Below, piece by piece: positions 1 to 8,871 of a DNA stretch of 64,000 nt. Location of the stretch: contig JBNLBS010000021.1 of NCBI GenBank assembly GCA_050303415.1, positions 1 through 64,000 of the forward strand, written 5' to 3'. Under the pieces are notes generated by a model. It searched no databases and was not told the origin of the DNA. It worked only from the letters and a program-made list of their open reading frames with translations. Every line of letters begins with the position of its first letter. Within the stretch, counting starts at the first letter, position 1. The position numbers were made by a program, and so were the translations under genes. This stretch comes from JBNLBS01 sp050303415 (GTDB taxonomy: Bacteria; Pseudomonadota; Gammaproteobacteria; Methylococcales; Methylomonadaceae).

Positions 1-261
1 TCCTTAATAAAAGCACCTAAATACCAATCTGGGATAGCTATCACATTTTTATTTTTATACTGTGATCTAAATATCAGCATCTCAAATGTAAAAATCTAAA
101 TAAATTCAATATGCCTTTGTTTTAATCGATCGAATTTAAGTCAATAAATTATTACCCCAGTTAATGTATCAAAGCAGGTGGCTAAGTCTCTTACTTGGAT
201 GTACCATGAACGTATTCCTATCAGGTTTTATGGGCACTTTTGATGAGCATAGGAGGGTATT

Positions 262-951
262 ATGAATGATAAAGAATGTGTGGCGCTTCGGGCCGTCGAA
301 CAGGTCAACAAAGGTATGCTTGTCGGGCTGGGGACGGGATCAACGGCCGATTATTTTATTGAAGCGCTGGCTTTGCGCAATCAGCGGGAAGGGCTTGATG
401 TCAAAGTTGTCGCCAGTTCCCTTGTTAGTACACTAAAAGCGCAGGAAATGGGATTATCTGTAGTAGCCCTGGAACATGTCCGGCAGCTCGATATTTATGT
501 TGACGGGGCGGATGAGGTGACTCCGGATATGACCCTACTGAAGGGACGCGGCTACGATCTGGTGCGGGAAAAACTGTTAGCCCACGCTGCCGATGTTTTT
601 CTGGTTTTGGTTGATGATAGCAAGCTGGTACAGCATATTGGCGACCGTTTTCCGATTCCGGTCGAAGTGATGCCGTTTGCCTGGCAGATGGTTAAGCGCA
701 GTATTGAGGACTTGGGTGGAAAAGCGCAATTGCGTCGGAATGCCGCTAATGACGGTTGGGCAATAACTTCCTACGGCAGTTTGGTTCTTGATATATCTTT
801 TGAACCCGAGCTTGACGCCGGGACCATCAATACGGCCTTGAATGCTTTGCCCGGTATTGTAGAACATGGCATTTTTATGGACCTTGCCGATGCTGTATTT
901 ATCGGGACGAAGGGGCAGGTGGAGGAACGTTGGTCGAATGATAAATCCTAG
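262..951 (+). CDS. rpiA: Ribose-5-phosphate isomerase A
   Basis: Interconverts ribose 5-phosphate and ribulose 5-phosphate in the cytosolic pentose phosphate pathway. It is 229 residues long, normal for the family. The GLGTGST phosphate loop is at 22-28, and the known catalytic residues fall at the E. coli numbers: D81 and D84 (DGADE), K94, E103 (REK) and K121. A perfect AGGAGG precedes the ATG. The glycine-rich stretch after K94, usually KGGGxAL, reads KGRGYDL here, which is unusual next to the active site. The gene converges on the cyclase gene downstream with only 24 bp between them. Confidence 0.95.
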   Translation: MNDKECVALRAVEQVNKGMLVGLGTGSTADYFIEALALRNQREGLDVKVVASSLVSTLKAQEMGLSVVALEHVRQLDIYVDGADEVTPDMTLLKGRGYDLVREKLLAHAADVFLVLVDDSKLVQHIGDRFPIPVEVMPFAWQMVKRSIEDLGGKAQLRRNAANDGWAITSYGSLVLDISFEPELDAGTINTALNALPGIVEHGIFMDLADAVFIGTKGQVEERWSNDKS

Positions 952-969
952 CCGATAATTACCCGGCTA
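949..969. terminator. Weak hairpin between convergent genes
   Basis: TAGCCG at 949-954 pairs perfectly with CGGCTA at 964-969 around a 9-nt loop. It sits between the rpiA stop and the cyclase stop. There is no clear T-tract on either strand, so terminator function is only a suggestion. Confidence 0.3.
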
Positions 970-975
970 TTCGGT

Positions 976-2049
976 TTACAATCCTGCTATTATCCGGTCG
1001 ATAAAAGATTTTATTGATTGTTGACTGTCTTGGTCTAAAGAAGTGAACTCAATGCCGTAGCCATATTGGTTGTCGATTTTGCGTACACTCATTATTTTGC
1101 CATAGATATCGCGTGTTTCACCGCCCAGAATTGACAATGAAAGCGATAGCTTGATATCCGTATAGGGCTCTAGCTGCTCTTGAGAAACGGCAAACAGACC
1201 ATGATAGCTTAAGTCCTGCAACCGGGCGGTTTTAACCTCGGGCAGAACTGTTTTATTTTTGATGATCTGGAAGGGGAATTTCTCTTCTATCTGAATTCGG
1301 ATACTGTTACGGATTTCCCGCTTAGGCACTTCAAGATATTTATCCCAGTGGACGGAGGTTAGCTCATAAAGGGTGACCGGCTTGCTTTTTCCTTTGACAC
1401 GAACCTTGTTAACAGTGCCTACACCGACTTCATTTTTAACTTTTTTATAGCTGTGTTCACTGACTAGAATTTGTCCGCGTAAACTATGGGCTTCGATTCT
1501 GGAGGTAAGGTTAACACCATCACCGATAACGGTATATTCATTGTGCAATTCCGAGCCGACCAGGCCGGTGGATACCATACCTGTATTAATGCCGATTCCC
1601 ATAAACAATTCCGGTAAGCCAAGTGACTTATTTTGATTGACCTTATCCATTGCAATTTGCATTTCAACCGCACAGGCAACGGCTCTATGTACCGGGTCGA
1701 TATTGTTGTCTTGTATTCCGAATAAAACCATAATGGCATCCCCCATATATTTGTCAATTTGTCCTCCATAACGCAAAATGACTTCATTCATCTCGGTAAA
1801 ATATAAATTCAATATACGGACAATATCTGCGGCTTTATAACGTTCGGATAATGCGGTAAAACCGCGGATATCGGACAGCAGGATGGTTATTTCGCGGTTT
1901 TCAGTCGCGCCGTCTAAAGCAAGATATTCGCTGATTAAAGCGGATATTCTTGCTTTTATAACATCGTCATCTTCATGCTTCGCTGTGTTGAATTCGGCTA
2001 AAATTCTATCAACAAGTTCAGCCTGGGTTTGTAAAGAATGATGTTTCAT
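976..2049 (-). CDS. Class III nucleotide cyclase with C-terminal PilZ domain
   Basis: A predicted cytosolic adenylate cyclase of 357 residues. The cyclase catalytic domain spans about 50-235. Metal-binding aspartates are D60 (SDIRGF) and D104 (YMGDAI). K100 is the expected purine-contacting lysine, and the transition-state pair is N180 and R184 (VNLTSR). Residues 244-355 look like a PilZ domain: RNSIR at 247-251 fits RxxxR and DLSYHG at 279-284 fits DxSxxG, the two parts of the c-di-GMP binding signature. No membrane segment is visible. The expected behaviour is cAMP synthesis controlled by c-di-GMP. The cyclase call is strong, the substrate is likely ATP, and PilZ regulation is inferred. It is the last gene of a minus-strand run, 60 bp after its neighbour. 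Confidence 0.88.
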   Translation of the reverse strand: MKHHSLQTQAELVDRILAEFNTAKHEDDDVIKARISALISEYLALDGATENREITILLSDIRGFTALSERYKAADIVRILNLYFTEMNEVILRYGGQIDKYMGDAIMVLFGIQDNNIDPVHRAVACAVEMQIAMDKVNQNKSLGLPELFMGIGINTGMVSTGLVGSELHNEYTVIGDGVNLTSRIEAHSLRGQILVSEHSYKKVKNEVGVGTVNKVRVKGKSKPVTLYELTSVHWDKYLEVPKREIRNSIRIQIEEKFPFQIIKNKTVLPEVKTARLQDLSYHGLFAVSQEQLEPYTDIKLSLSLSILGGETRDIYGKIMSVRKIDNQYGYGIEFTSLDQDSQQSIKSFIDRIIAGL

Positions 2050-2109
2050 TAAAATAATTAATCTCTATATTTTATTGTTTGTCTTCGATATGGATAAGCC
2101 CTGAAGTAA

Positions 2110-3453
2110 TTATGACAGTTTCATACGTTTAAGAAATTTTTCAAGGTGATCGCTCAGCCCTGGTTTACCGACTTCTTCAAAATGATAACTGGCTCGGACG
2201 ACGAGTTTATTGATTTGAATTAACGCCGCCAGATCGCATGGAGTTGCGGAAATGACGATATCAACCTCAGCCGCATTAATGGTGTCGGTCAAGGCCTGAA
2301 GTTGAGTCGGGTGGTAGCCTACGGCCGGTAATACATGTCCTATATGCGGAAAATTGTTATAGAGTCTGGCTATTTCATCGACGGCGTATAAACGGGGGTC
2401 TATGATTTCTGCCGCCTGATACTGACAAGCCGCAATATAGCCGGCACCGTAAGCCATACCGCCGTGCGTGAGGGTGGGGCCATCTTCAACAACAAGGACC
2501 TTTTTGTTGCGAACTGATTCCGGCTGGTCTAATCGTACGATCGATGCGCCTTGAATTATCGGTGCTGACGGATTTATCCGCCGCGCCGCCTCGCTGACCG
2601 ATTGAATATCGGCATTCGCAGCAGAATTGGTTTTTACAATCAAACTGATATCCGCCATACGCAATACTGCTTCTCCGGGATGATGACTGGTTTCGTTGCC
2701 TGGTCTAAGCGGATCAACCAGGACAATATGGAGGTCAGGACGAATAAAGGAAAAGTCATTATTGCCGCCGTCCCACAGGATGATATCGGCTTCCTGTTCG
2801 GCGCGGGCAACGATTTTTTCATAATCGATGCCCGCATACATGATATTACCCAGAGCGATATGTGGTTCGTATTCTTCCCGTTCTTCTATAGTGCAATTGG
2901 CGGTTTTAAAGTCCTCCATTTTGGCAAAGCGCTGCACCGCTTGCTTTTCCAGGTCGCCGTAAGGCATGGGGTGGCGGATGACAGCAACTTTTAAACCCTG
3001 TTTTTTCAGTAACTGTGATAAATATTGGGTTACCTGTGATTTACCGCAACCGGTGCGTACTGCGCAGCAGGCGATTACCGGAACACAGGCCTTAAGCATG
3101 GTTCGTTGCGGTCCCAAAAATAGAAAATCGGCGCCGCTGGCCAGCACGACTGAGGCTTTGTGCATTACCTCTGCATGGGACAGGTCGCTATAGGCAAAGA
3201 CCACCTGATCAATATCCTGAATTTGAATAAGTTCGCTCAGTTCGGTTTCATCGACAACCGGTATTCCTCGCGGATATAACCGGCCGGCGAGCGAAGCAGG
3301 GTAGATACGTCCGGCAATTTCGGGAATTTGACTGGCAGTAAAAGCAACCACCTGATAATCAGGATTATTCCGGTAAACAGTATTGAAATTATGAAAGTCC
3401 CTACCGGCCGCCCCCATTATCACAATACGAGTTTTATCCGTTGCTTGCGTCAT
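2110..3453 (-). CDS. Cyclic 2,3-diphosphoglycerate synthetase-like P-loop protein
   Basis: A 447-residue soluble protein resembling the archaeal cyclic 2,3-diphosphoglycerate synthetase family. An N-terminal Rossmann-like segment begins IVIMGAAGRDFHNFN, and a Walker A element TGCGKS lies near residue 139 in a SIMIBI-type NTPase domain. The motif ILWDGGNNDF near residue 226 is the likely Walker B region. Homologues occur in many bacteria that are not known to accumulate cyclic 2,3-DPG, so the bacterial substrate is uncertain and GTPase or ATPase activity is the safer statement. Its start lies 8 bp after the stop of the Dabb gene, so the two are probably cotranscribed. Confidence 0.8.
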   Translation of the reverse strand: MTQATDKTRIVIMGAAGRDFHNFNTVYRNNPDYQVVAFTASQIPEIAGRIYPASLAGRLYPRGIPVVDETELSELIQIQDIDQVVFAYSDLSHAEVMHKASVVLASGADFLFLGPQRTMLKACVPVIACCAVRTGCGKSQVTQYLSQLLKKQGLKVAVIRHPMPYGDLEKQAVQRFAKMEDFKTANCTIEEREEYEPHIALGNIMYAGIDYEKIVARAEQEADIILWDGGNNDFSFIRPDLHIVLVDPLRPGNETSHHPGEAVLRMADISLIVKTNSAANADIQSVSEAARRINPSAPIIQGASIVRLDQPESVRNKKVLVVEDGPTLTHGGMAYGAGYIAACQYQAAEIIDPRLYAVDEIARLYNNFPHIGHVLPAVGYHPTQLQALTDTINAAEVDIVISATPCDLAALIQINKLVVRASYHFEEVGKPGLSDHLEKFLKRMKLS

Positions 3454-3461
3454 ACTGAAAC

Positions 3462-3866
3462 CTATTCTATAAAGTCATAAGCTTTATAGCTGTCAACCAA
3501 AGGTTTTAGCTGGTTTTGGATAATTTCATCATGTTTAGGGTGATTTAAGTAATTTTCCAGCGCTTTTTGATCGGCAAAACTGCTGGTAACGGCAATATCG
3601 TATGAATCATCCTTGCCTGGACCGGGTTTATTGCGTTTAATTAAAGCCGGGGTTCCAATGTGGTAGGTTAATACGCCCGGTAATTTAGCCAAACGTTTGC
3701 TGGCGGTAATATATTGCTGTCGTGCCTGTTCGTCACCGTGCTGTTTCAGCCAAACAATCACGACATGATGAACTTTGGCAATCGATTTGTAACCGGCCCG
3801 TGCATTCACGGATAGAGTCAGAGAGGATAAGATTAACAATAAAACGGCTAGCGACTGAATTTTCAT
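3462..3866 (-). CDS. Exported Dabb-domain (stress-responsive alpha/beta barrel) protein
   Basis: A 134-residue protein. Residues 1-24 form a signal peptide with a hydrophobic core and likely cleavage after VNARA. The rest fits a single dimeric alpha-beta barrel (Dabb): a first strand KVHHVVIVWLK, a middle GVLTYHIGTP, and the DIAVTSSFADQKALENYLNHPKH segment typical of the family. Function is not established for exported members. It is first in the minus-strand run with the cDPG-synthetase-like and cyclase genes. SD-like GGAGAA precedes the start. Confidence 0.8.
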   Translation of the reverse strand: MKIQSLAVLLLILSSLTLSVNARAGYKSIAKVHHVVIVWLKQHGDEQARQQYITASKRLAKLPGVLTYHIGTPALIKRNKPGPGKDDSYDIAVTSSFADQKALENYLNHPKHDEIIQNQLKPLVDSYKAYDFIE

Positions 3867-4002
3867 TGATTTCTCCTGCTTGCTTTGTGATTAAGGCTAC
3901 TATAACTGTTTAATGGTTTCCTGAAAACGATCTGTCGGTTTTAATTATTAAGACCGGCGTCAGGTCGAATTAATTTAAAGCTATTGAGTAAGACCTATTA
4001 CT

Positions 4003-4422
4003 ATGCAACCGAGTTGGGAACATTTTGAGCATGATGCCGATATAGGCATTCGAAGCTTTGCCAGTTCACCGGAACAGGCATTTGAGCAGATTGCCGTTGC
4101 GATGACTGCCGTCATTACTGATCCCGAATTGGTCTCGACATCGGAAGTTATCGATATTTATTGCCAGGCTCCCGAATTGGAATTATTACTTGTTGATTGG
4201 ATTAACGAGCTGATTTATCAAATGACTGTTCGCGGTATGCTGTTCAGCCGCTATCAGGTTTCTATTAACCATGGAGTGTTAAAGGGGAAGGCTTATGGCG
4301 AAACCGTTGATCGACAAAAACACCATCCGGCAGTAGAAATTAAGGGGGCGACTTTTACCGAGCTTCGTGTTTATCAAAGATCTGCAAATAGTTGGGTTGC
4401 TCAATGTGTTGTAGATGTTTGA
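4003..4422 (+). CDS. Archease
   Basis: A 139-residue archease-family protein. Archeases activate the RNA ligase RtcB, promoting guanylation and multiple turnover. The N-terminal HDADIGI motif carries the conserved metal-binding aspartate, and the chain ends in a conserved aspartate (VVDV). The core ELLLVDWINELIYQ is typical. The rtcB gene follows after 50 bp on the same strand, which supports the assignment. The divergent minus-strand run begins 136 bp upstream, so that gap probably holds both promoters. Confidence 0.92.
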   Translation: MQPSWEHFEHDADIGIRSFASSPEQAFEQIAVAMTAVITDPELVSTSEVIDIYCQAPELELLLVDWINELIYQMTVRGMLFSRYQVSINHGVLKGKAYGETVDRQKHHPAVEIKGATFTELRVYQRSANSWVAQCVVDV

Positions 4423-4472
4423 CTTGGTAAGGAATCGTCAATGAATCATCCAGTTTAATTATCGGATTTATT

Positions 4473-5903
4473 ATGGACACCAGCCAATTTATTCAGCGTG
4501 ATGAAACGACTTGGGAGATTCCAATTCAAGGCGCAATGCATGTGCCGGCAATTATCTATGCTGATGAACAGTTGCTTAAGGAGATGGATCAAAAAGTATT
4601 CCAACAGCTGAGCAATGTTGCCACTTTACCGGGAATAGTCAAAGCCGCTTATGCCATGCCGGATGCCCATTGGGGCTATGGTTTTCCGATTGGCGGGGTG
4701 GCTGCTTTCGATCCGGAAATGGGGGGTGTGATATCTGCCGGCGGGGTTGGTTTTGATATATCCTGCGGTGTTCGTACTCTCCATACCGGTTTGGAGATTG
4801 CCGACATACAAACGCATAGACATCTATTGGCTGACGAGTTATACCAAACAGTGCCGGCCGGTTTAGGTAGTACCGGTATTATTCACTTAAAACACAGGGA
4901 AATGCATGCCATGCTAAAAGGGGGTGCAAGGTGGGCGGTTGAACAGGGCTTTGGAGAAGAGGGTGATCTGGAATATATTGAAGAGCAGGGTTGCATGGAC
5001 GGCGCCGATTCCACCTGTGTTTCCGAACGGGCTAAAAAACGTCAAAAGAATGAGATGGGAACCCTAGGTTCCGGAAATCATTATCTGGAAGTGCAGCGCG
5101 TAGCCGAAGTGTATGACCGGGCCGTGGCCGACACTTTCGGTTTAAAAACCAATCACATTGTAATCAGTATTCATTGCGGTTCTCGCGGCTTAGGGCATCA
5201 GATAGGCACCGAATTTTTAAAACAAATGGTCATCTCGGCGGCTAAATACAAGATTAATTTACCCGATCGTGAGTTAGCCTGCGCGCCCTTGAATTCAGAA
5301 CTGGGCAAAACCTATTTGGGTGCCATGCGTGCCGGGATAAACTGCGCGCTGGCTAATCGCCAGATCATTACGCATTTAACCCGACACGCGATATCCAGGG
5401 TATTTCCAGAGGTAAACCTCAGGCTGTTATATGATGTGTCCCATAATACCTGTAAATTAGAACAGCATTGGATTGATGGCGTAGCAAGAGAATTGTTTGT
5501 ACATCGAAAAGGCGCAACACGCGCGTTTGGACCCGGCCATCGGGACATACCCGCTGCCTACAAATCAGTCGGCCAGCCTGTTTTGATCGGGGGTTCCATG
5601 GGTACTTCTTCTTATATATTATGCGGTACGGCGGAAGGTGAACAACGTGCGTATAGCTCGGCCTGTCATGGCGCAGGACGGGCCATGAGTCGCCGCAAGG
5701 CCCATCAGCAATGGAATGGATCCGAGCTGGTCCGGCAGTTGGCGGCCAAGGGTATTATTATTCGTAGTCCCTCCATGCGTGGCGTTGCAGAAGAAGCACC
5801 AATGGCCTATAAAGATGTCAGCACCGTCGTCGATGTTGCCGAACAGGCGGGGCTGGCCCGAAAAGTAGTCAGACTGGAACCGGTTATCTGTATCAAAGGC
5901 TGA
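4473..5903 (+). CDS. rtcB: RNA-splicing ligase RtcB
   Basis: A GTP-dependent ligase joining RNA 2',3'-cyclic phosphate (or 3'-phosphate) ends to 5'-hydroxyl ends. It is 476 residues long, matching the family. The metal site motif GGVGFDISCG carries the conserved Asp and Cys. Other motifs are GTLGSGNHYLEVQ, IHCGSRGLGHQIG and GGSMGTSSY. The sequence SSACHGAGRAMSR holds the histidine nucleophile that forms the GMP adduct. It follows archease. In bacteria the pair is thought to act in repair of cleaved RNA. There is no RtcR-type regulator next to it. Confidence 0.96.
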   Translation: MDTSQFIQRDETTWEIPIQGAMHVPAIIYADEQLLKEMDQKVFQQLSNVATLPGIVKAAYAMPDAHWGYGFPIGGVAAFDPEMGGVISAGGVGFDISCGVRTLHTGLEIADIQTHRHLLADELYQTVPAGLGSTGIIHLKHREMHAMLKGGARWAVEQGFGEEGDLEYIEEQGCMDGADSTCVSERAKKRQKNEMGTLGSGNHYLEVQRVAEVYDRAVADTFGLKTNHIVISIHCGSRGLGHQIGTEFLKQMVISAAKYKINLPDRELACAPLNSELGKTYLGAMRAGINCALANRQIITHLTRHAISRVFPEVNLRLLYDVSHNTCKLEQHWIDGVARELFVHRKGATRAFGPGHRDIPAAYKSVGQPVLIGGSMGTSSYILCGTAEGEQRAYSSACHGAGRAMSRRKAHQQWNGSELVRQLAAKGIIIRSPSMRGVAEEAPMAYKDVSTVVDVAEQAGLARKVVRLEPVICIKG

Positions 5904-5906
5904 ACC

Positions 5907-6662
5907 GTGAAACAGATTTATATCGGCACCAGCGGTTGGAGTTACAAGCACTGGAAACAGTGTTTTTACACCGGTGTCGCAAATAAAGACTGGCTTCGCC
6001 ATTACGCAGAACATTTCTCAAGTGTAGAAATTAATGCTACTTTTTATCGTTTGCAAACCCCGGATACTTTCCTGCGCTGGTATCAAAATACTCCTGATTC
6101 TTTTAGGTTTACTGTTAAAGCACATCACTACCTGACTCATAATAAGAAACTGCTTGAGCCGGTAGATTCGGTATTGATTGAAAAACAACATGCTGGATAT
6201 TTAGCTGAAAAACTAGCCGCCATTCTATGGCAGCTGCCAAAATTTCTAAAAAAAGATTTGCCTCGGGTAAAAGCTTTTTTACAAGCATTAAGGCAGTGGG
6301 ACAATGTTCATCATGTTCTGGAGTTTCGTCACAGCTCATGGTTTGACGATGAAACGGCAAGCTGCCTGACTGATGCCGGTATTGCTGTTTGTATTTCCGA
6401 TTCCGCTGATTGGCCAATGTGGCGGCGGGTGACGGCTGATCAGGTCTATCTTCGTCTGCATGGTCACAGCCGCACTTATGAGTCTTCCTACCGTTCGGAT
6501 GAGTTATTGCAATGGGCAGAACAGATTAACGACTGGCTATCCGATAATCGGCAGGTTTTTGTTTATTTTGACAATGATGCCAATTGTGCGGCGCTTAACA
6601 ATGCACTGGAGTTAAAATCCTTGTTAAGAGTTTATGACAATGCTGATCAACCAAGTAACTGA
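5907..6662 (+). CDS. DUF72 family protein (YecE-like)
   Basis: A 251-residue TIM-barrel protein of the DUF72 family. The N-terminus IYIGTSGWSYKHW is the family hallmark, followed by SVEINATFYRLQ, the HVLEFRHSSWF segment and the C-terminal VFVYFDNDANCAALNNA. No biochemical function is established. It starts with GTG 3 bp after the rtcB stop and is probably translationally coupled, so archease, rtcB and this gene look like one operon. Its last 16 bp overlap the 3' end of the convergent permease gene. Confidence 0.88.
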   Translation: MKQIYIGTSGWSYKHWKQCFYTGVANKDWLRHYAEHFSSVEINATFYRLQTPDTFLRWYQNTPDSFRFTVKAHHYLTHNKKLLEPVDSVLIEKQHAGYLAEKLAAILWQLPKFLKKDLPRVKAFLQALRQWDNVHHVLEFRHSSWFDDETASCLTDAGIAVCISDSADWPMWRRVTADQVYLRLHGHSRTYESSYRSDELLQWAEQINDWLSDNRQVFVYFDNDANCAALNNALELKSLLRVYDNADQPSN

Positions 6663-7882
6663 TAAAACAGTTGATATAAGACAAAGGTAGCGCTAATAAA
6701 AAAACCGATCACCGGCACCCAGTAGGGTACGGTAAACACGCCTTCAATCGGTGGAACTGTGGATTTTAATCGCCAGAGTGAAAAATTAACCGTGGTGAAC
6801 ACGAATAGCGTGATAAAGCTGGATAATTTTGCCAGATTAATCAAAGGCAGTGACAAGGCAAACAGTAAAATAACCGAGGTAACAAAAAAGGTTGCATATA
6901 TCGGGGTATGGGTCTTGGCATTCACGATTCCAAGCCAGTCAGGCATCCATCCCTGACGGCTCATACCATATAAAATACGTGAAGTTTTGATAATCTGCAC
7001 CAATGCGCCGTCTAGTATGGAAACCAGACTGATCAGCGTAATAATAATCGGTGAAGTGCCGGTTATTTGGCTATATATCAGGGCCAGAGGAGCGTTGCTT
7101 TCAGCCAACTGATTTGCCGGCAGACTGAGTATACAGACAACGGAGATGGCAAGGTATAACAACGTGGTAATGATTAAAGCGAGTATAATTGCCAGCGGCA
7201 GATTACGTTCCGGGTTATGAACCTCTTCGGCAACATTAATGATATCTTCAAAACCTAAAAAAGCATAAAAAGCAACAAATCCTCCGATTAAAATACCTTC
7301 CCAGACGGAAAATTCAAAACCAGGCAGCATTTCCGGTAAGCGGTCGGGAAGCTGGTAAAGATGGTCACGCGTTATCCAGATAATCAGCAGTAAACCGGCT
7401 ATACTGATACAGGCCATTAACGAGGCAATAGAAACCGATTCGGTAATTCCCCAGGCTACCACCAGCCCCATTAGCAATGCCAGTGCAATAATGGTCACTG
7501 TTTCTGAGCTTTGAAAAAACACACTAAGATATCCGACCACGCCGTGTAGCAGGGTTGCGACAGAGGTAACACTACCTAGACTAATGCAAAGACCGATAAA
7601 TATGGAAATTATTCGGTTGTTGAAGCTTTTGTATATATAGACGGCTTCACCGGCGCATAAAGGATAACGGGCGGATAATTCAGCATAAGAGAAGGCGGAA
7701 AAAGTCGCCAGAAATAAGGCCACTATAAATGCAAAGGGCGTATACATACCCGCATAGCCGGCGACTTTGCCGACCAGCACATAAATACCGGCACCCAGAA
7801 TGGTACTTATGCCATAAAAAGTCACCAGAGGCAGTGGAAGACTGCGTTTAAGTGAGGCCGAGTGAGGATTTAATTTAGTCAT
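6647..7882 (-). CDS. APC superfamily amino acid permease
   Basis: An inner-membrane transporter of 411 residues with about 11-12 hydrophobic segments. The first segment contains ILGAGIYVLVGKVAG, the glycine-rich unwound helix that binds substrate in APC transporters. The conserved GFEDIINVAEEVHNPERNLP loop follows the sixth segment. Substrate cannot be told from sequence; a cationic or neutral amino acid is most likely. It stands alone on the minus strand and converges on the DUF72 gene with a 16-bp overlap. Confidence 0.88.
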   Translation of the reverse strand: MTKLNPHSASLKRSLPLPLVTFYGISTILGAGIYVLVGKVAGYAGMYTPFAFIVALFLATFSAFSYAELSARYPLCAGEAVYIYKSFNNRIISIFIGLCISLGSVTSVATLLHGVVGYLSVFFQSSETVTIIALALLMGLVVAWGITESVSIASLMACISIAGLLLIIWITRDHLYQLPDRLPEMLPGFEFSVWEGILIGGFVAFYAFLGFEDIINVAEEVHNPERNLPLAIILALIITTLLYLAISVVCILSLPANQLAESNAPLALIYSQITGTSPIIITLISLVSILDGALVQIIKTSRILYGMSRQGWMPDWLGIVNAKTHTPIYATFFVTSVILLFALSLPLINLAKLSSFITLFVFTTVNFSLWRLKSTVPPIEGVFTVPYWVPVIGFFISATFVLYQLFYQLLG

Positions 7883-8095
7883 GGCGTTAATGATAGTCTT
7901 TAGCTATTGGTTAGTACAATGGCAATCTGGGCTATGTATCAATCGACAACCGGTCTTAAGATTGGATGAGTTGAAGGATGGCTTAAACTTAATTTATGGT
8001 CTAAATAATTAGATGATCAGTTAGAAACAAATGCTTTATGTACTTTAACGCAGTTCCTTAGGGTTCGATGAAAGAATATTCAGCAGGGAGTGAAG

Positions 8096-8803
8096 ATGAT
8101 GCAATGGGTCTGTAAAACATGTGGCTATAATATGATTGGCGACAAACCCGAAACCTGTCCATTTTGCGGCGCTGATTGTGATTGTTTTTTAGAATGGGAA
8201 CAGGCTGAGAAGATTTATCGAGTCAGTTTCCGTCAAGTAAATGCTGAGATTACACAACTACAGTCAGAACCAAAGCTGGGTCTGGAGCATGCAGCGTACA
8301 GGATTGAAACAGGGAATACAGCAGTTTGGATTGATTGCCCCTCCGTATTTAATCGTAATTTATCGCCGGTAAGTGCCATTCTGTTTACCCATTTACATTT
8401 TATGGGTGCTTGTAATCTATATCGTGAACGCTGGAAGGCGAAAGTTTATCTGCACTCGTCAGACGCCGTCCATCCGTTAGCCAAACCATTCCCTGTGGAT
8501 AAGCGTTTCAATGCTGATTTTACTTTTCATGGTATTGCTGCCTATCACATTGGCGGTCATACGCCCGGTTTTACGGTGTATATTTATCGGGATGTTCTGT
8601 TTATCTGTGATTATGTTTTCTCCCCGGGGCCTGCTATGTGCCTGAATCCATATGGACCTGACATACTGACAATACAGGGGGGTAAACAAATTCTGGATAT
8701 TATTGAGGATAAGCCATTAACCAGGGTGTGCGGCTACAATTATATTTGTGAGTTTAATGACTGGTTAGCGGATTTTAAAAGATTAGTTAAACAATTGAAT
8801 TGA
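8096..8803 (+). CDS. Rubredoxin-like zinc/iron knuckle fused to a metallo-beta-lactamase-fold domain
   Basis: A 235-residue protein. Residues 5-25 form a rubredoxin-like element, with C6-x2-C9 and C21-x2-C24. Residues 45-230 fit a metallo-beta-lactamase fold: THLHFMGA replaces the usual HxHxDH, HIGGHTPGF carries the third ligand histidine, and CDYVF carries the bridging aspartate. The Asp-His half of the first motif is missing, so a full binuclear site is doubtful. The ATG at 8096 is chosen over a GTG at 8090 because CAGGGAG at 8083-8089 lies well spaced before it. The fusion suggests a redox or flavodiiron-like link, but the substrate is unknown. Confidence 0.8.
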   Translation: MMQWVCKTCGYNMIGDKPETCPFCGADCDCFLEWEQAEKIYRVSFRQVNAEITQLQSEPKLGLEHAAYRIETGNTAVWIDCPSVFNRNLSPVSAILFTHLHFMGACNLYRERWKAKVYLHSSDAVHPLAKPFPVDKRFNADFTFHGIAAYHIGGHTPGFTVYIYRDVLFICDYVFSPGPAMCLNPYGPDILTIQGGKQILDIIEDKPLTRVCGYNYICEFNDWLADFKRLVKQLN

Positions 8804-8871
8804 ACATACCCCGGTAATTTTGGTCTCTTTATTTATGATTCCTGGTTTTGAAGTAGCCTGGAGGCAGCAAG

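Noticed and set aside
2602..2994. 130-residue plus-strand frame inside the cDPG-synthetase-like gene
   Set aside because: Opposite strand of a gene with a clear P-loop; no independent support.
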